The position numbers and the translations under genes are program-made. This document shows positions 5,762-7,063 of a stretch of DNA of 7,063 bases, piece by piece. The DNA comes from Gammaproteobacteria bacterium (GTDB lineage: Bacteria > Pseudomonadota > Gammaproteobacteria > Steroidobacterales > Steroidobacteraceae): the NCBI GenBank assembly GCA_003162555.1, contig PMNQ01000234.1, positions 492 to 7,554 on the forward strand, in the 5' to 3' direction. The notes beneath the pieces are model-generated. The model worked only from the letters and a program-made list of their open reading frames with translations, ran no database searches and was not told the DNA's origin. Position 1 is the first letter of the stretch. Each line of letters opens with the position of its first letter.

Positions 5762-6592
5762 CTAGCTCACTCGGATACGGCGCGGATTGAAGCGCGGCGG
5801 CGGAAAGCGCGGCGACAGCGCGCGCAGTGTTTCCACCATGATCTGCGCGACCGCCAGATCGCGCAGCCACTTGTGATCGCCGGGCACCACGTACCAGGGC
5901 GCAAGCGGCGTGCTGCATTGGCCCAGCATATCGCCATAGGCCCTGATGTAAGCCGGCCATTGCGCGCGCTTGATCAGATCCTGCGGATCGAACTTCCACT
6001 GCTTGCGCGGATCGTGGATCCGTTCCTCGAAGCGGCGCCGCTGCTCGGCGCGGCAGATGTGCAGGAACAGTTTCACGACGTGTATGTCGCTCTCGACCAG
6101 CATGCGTTCGAATTCGTTGATCTGCCGGTAACGCGCCTGCCAGACACGCTGCGGCACCAGGCTATCGACCCGCGCGATCAGCACATCTTCGTAGTGCGAG
6201 CGGTTGAAGACTGCTATCTCGCCACGCGGCGGCACGTGCTGGTGGATGCGCCACAGGTAGTCGTGCCGCAGCTCTTCGGCGCTGGGCGCCTTGAAGGCCC
6301 GCACCGTGCAACCCTGCGGGTTGAAGGCCGAGAACACGTGGCGGATGGTGCTGTCCTTGCCGCCGCCGTCTATCGCCTGCAGCACCACCAGCACGCCGTG
6401 GCGTCCCTCTGCGTACAACTTGTACTGCAGCTCCCCGAGTTCCACCGCCAGCTGCGCGCTGGCCTCGCGCGCCGTTGTCTCATCCCAGCCGTAGCTGCGG
6501 CCGGCGCCGGAATCGCGCAACTGGATGCGCACGCCACCCCGCACGCGCAGCTTGCGTGGCAAATCGATGCGCGGCCGGCCGGAGGTCTTCAT
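5762..6592 (-). CDS. ppk2: Polyphosphate kinase 2 family protein (class III-like)
   Basis: This cytoplasmic enzyme transfers phosphate between inorganic polyphosphate and nucleotides. The 276-residue single-domain form and its motifs resemble class III PPK2, which can phosphorylate both nucleoside mono- and diphosphates; the class is an inference. The Walker A loop is AIDGGGKDST (73-82, Lys79). Next come HVFSAFNPQGC (85-95) and FKAPSAEELRHDYLWR (100-115). The Walker B-like segment is FNRSHYEDVL (129-138) with Asp136. The basic lid, AEQRRRFEERIHDPRKQWKF (182-201), should hold the polyphosphate chain. Family members often have Ala in the Walker loop (DAAGKD or DAGGKD), whereas this one has three consecutive glycines. 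The ATG start has no clear Shine-Dalgarno sequence, but no further start codon lies upstream in frame. It is the first gene of a minus-strand pair with the PlpD-like gene and diverges from icd across 139 bases. Confidence 0.93.
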   Translation of the reverse strand: MKTSGRPRIDLPRKLRVRGGVRIQLRDSGAGRSYGWDETTAREASAQLAVELGELQYKLYAEGRHGVLVVLQAIDGGGKDSTIRHVFSAFNPQGCTVRAFKAPSAEELRHDYLWRIHQHVPPRGEIAVFNRSHYEDVLIARVDSLVPQRVWQARYRQINEFERMLVESDIHVVKLFLHICRAEQRRRFEERIHDPRKQWKFDPQDLIKRAQWPAYIRAYGDMLGQCSTPLAPWYVVPGDHKWLRDLAVAQIMVETLRALSPRFPPPRFNPRRIRVS

Positions 6593-6653
6593 GAGGCGCA
6601 GTGTGCCGCAGTTGGCCGCTGCCGCGCCAGAGCTCCCGCGCCAGCGCCGCGCA

Positions 6654-6670
6654 GCCCGCTGCCAGCGGGC
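6654..6670. repeat. Perfect 7-bp inverted repeat in the ppk2-icd spacer
   Basis: GCCCGCT (6654-6660) and AGCGGGC (6664-6670) are perfect reverse complements around a three-base GCC loop, forming a very stable potential hairpin. It sits 8-24 bases upstream of the candidate icd -10 and therefore covers the -35 zone. No T-run follows on either strand, so it is not a normal intrinsic terminator. Nothing is being terminated here anyway, because both flanking genes point away. An operator or a DNA-structure element is possible. Confidence 0.5.
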
Positions 6671-6677
6671 ACTCCTG

Positions 6678-6686
6678 TGTTAGCAT
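6678..6686 (+). promoter_or_regulatory. Candidate extended -10 for icd
   Basis: TGTTAGCAT (6678-6686) fits an extended -10 (TGn then TAGCAT) about 45 bases before the icd ATG. No consensus -35 is seen, because that zone is occupied by the 6654-6670 hairpin. The opposite strand of nearly the same bases reads TGCTAACAC, a weaker -10-like sequence that could serve ppk2. Confidence 0.35.
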
Positions 6687-6713
6687 TTCGCATAACTTCA
6701 GCTCGTCCGTTTC

Positions 6714-6719
6714 AGGAAA
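6714..6719 (+). promoter_or_regulatory. Possible ribosome binding site of icd
   Basis: AGGAAA is the only purine-rich Shine-Dalgarno-like run before icd. It stands 12 bases from the ATG at 6732, longer than the usual spacing, so it is a tentative call. The start itself is supported by alignment of the protein's N-terminus with known Icd proteins. Confidence 0.35.
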
Positions 6720-6731
6720 CACACCCACACC

Positions 6732-7063
6732 ATGGCCACGACCGCGAAACCCACGCCGCCATCCGGCGGCCAGAAGATCGGCATCAGCGGCACGCGCCTG
6801 CAGGTGCCCGATCGCCCGATCATTCCATTCATCGAGGGTGACGGCACTGGCCGCGACATCTGGCGCGCCGCCGTGCGTGTGCTCGATGCCGCGGTGGCCA
6901 AGGCCTACGGCGGCCGGCGGAAGCTCGAGTGGATGGAGGTCTACGCCGGCGAAAAGAGCTACCAGGCCTTCAACAGCTGGTTGCCCGACGAAACCATCGC
7001 GGCCTGCCGCGAATACCTGGTATCGATCAAAGGGCCGCTGACCACGCCGGTCGGCGGCGGCAT
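6732..7063 (+). CDS. icd: Isocitrate dehydrogenase, N-terminal part (cut by window end)
   Basis: This is the TCA-cycle enzyme that oxidatively decarboxylates isocitrate to 2-oxoglutarate, probably with NADP. Only the first 110 codons plus two bases are present. [16 protein letters not shown] (29-44), [15 protein letters not shown] (64-78) and [16 protein letters not shown] (95-110) align closely with the start of E. coli Icd. The numbering also seems to run in register: Lys100 and Thr105 fall where I recall the same residues in the E. coli enzyme. The regulatory serine phosphorylated by AceK in E. coli (Ser113) would come three residues past the window end, so its presence cannot be checked. 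The cofactor-binding residues are also outside, so NADP rather than NAD is inferred from family resemblance. The ATG at 6732 gives an N-terminus of normal length. The gene diverges from ppk2. Confidence 0.95.
   Translation, partial: MATTAKPTPPSGGQKIGISGTRLQVPDRPIIPFIEGDGTGRDIWRAAVRVLDAAVAKAYGGRRKLEWMEVYAGEKSYQAFNSWLPDETIAACREYLVSIKGPLTTPVGGG

Noticed and set aside
5390..6841. A 483-residue plus-strand open frame opposite ppk2 and the start of the PlpD-like gene, running into icd.
   Set aside because: Its translation is rich in Arg, Ala, His and Gln with no domain motifs, and it overlaps three well-supported genes (antisense to two). It is the expected shadow of high third-position GC on the other strand.
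1..7063. CRISPR arrays, tRNA or rRNA genes, insertion sequences, toxin-antitoxin or phage genes.
   Set aside because: Reading both strands gave no regularly spaced repeats, cloverleaf sequences, transposase motifs or terminal inverted repeats.

Overview
This window is GC-rich (visibly in the mid-60s percent), with strong G/C preference at third codon positions, tightly packed genes and weak Shine-Dalgarno sequences. The gene set (bacterial RIO-family kinase, three-cysteine MsrA, class III-like PPK2, PlpD-type patatin/outer-membrane barrel, Icd) points to a Gram-negative proteobacterium. A high-GC gammaproteobacterium of the Xanthomonadales, Nevskiales or Steroidobacterales type is my best guess. 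That placement is an inference from protein style, not a demonstrated assignment.

Layout from left to right. (1) Bases 1-1461 (+) encode a berberine-bridge-type FAD-dependent oxidoreductase whose 5' end lies at or beyond the window edge. (2) Bases 1462-1686 are non-genic, with a coding-like remnant, an imperfect hairpin and a candidate extended -10. (3) Bases 1687-2538 (+) encode a RIO-type Ser/Thr kinase. It converges, with a 10-base gap, on msrA (2549-3151, -), which encodes methionine sulfoxide reductase A. (4) A 65-base divergent spacer separates msrA from an unrecognised 88-residue protein (3217-3483, +). That gene converges, with a 19-base gap, on (5) a two-gene minus-strand unit: ppk2 (5762-6592) followed 6 bases later by a GTG-started, 750-residue patatin/POTRA/beta-barrel protein (3503-5755). 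(6) A 139-base divergent spacer carries a perfect 7-bp hairpin and a candidate -10. It leads to icd (6732 onward, +), cut off by the window end after 110 codons.

Most of this is housekeeping or stress-related chromosomal content. MsrA repairs oxidised proteins, PPK2 moves phosphate between polyphosphate and nucleotides, Icd is a TCA-cycle enzyme and RIO is a protein kinase. I see no mobile element, CRISPR array, tRNA, rRNA or phage gene. I found no convincing new multi-gene system. The parts most worth a second look are the ppk2/type Vd autotransporter pair, the unknown 88-residue protein sharing a promoter region with msrA, and the hairpin in front of icd.
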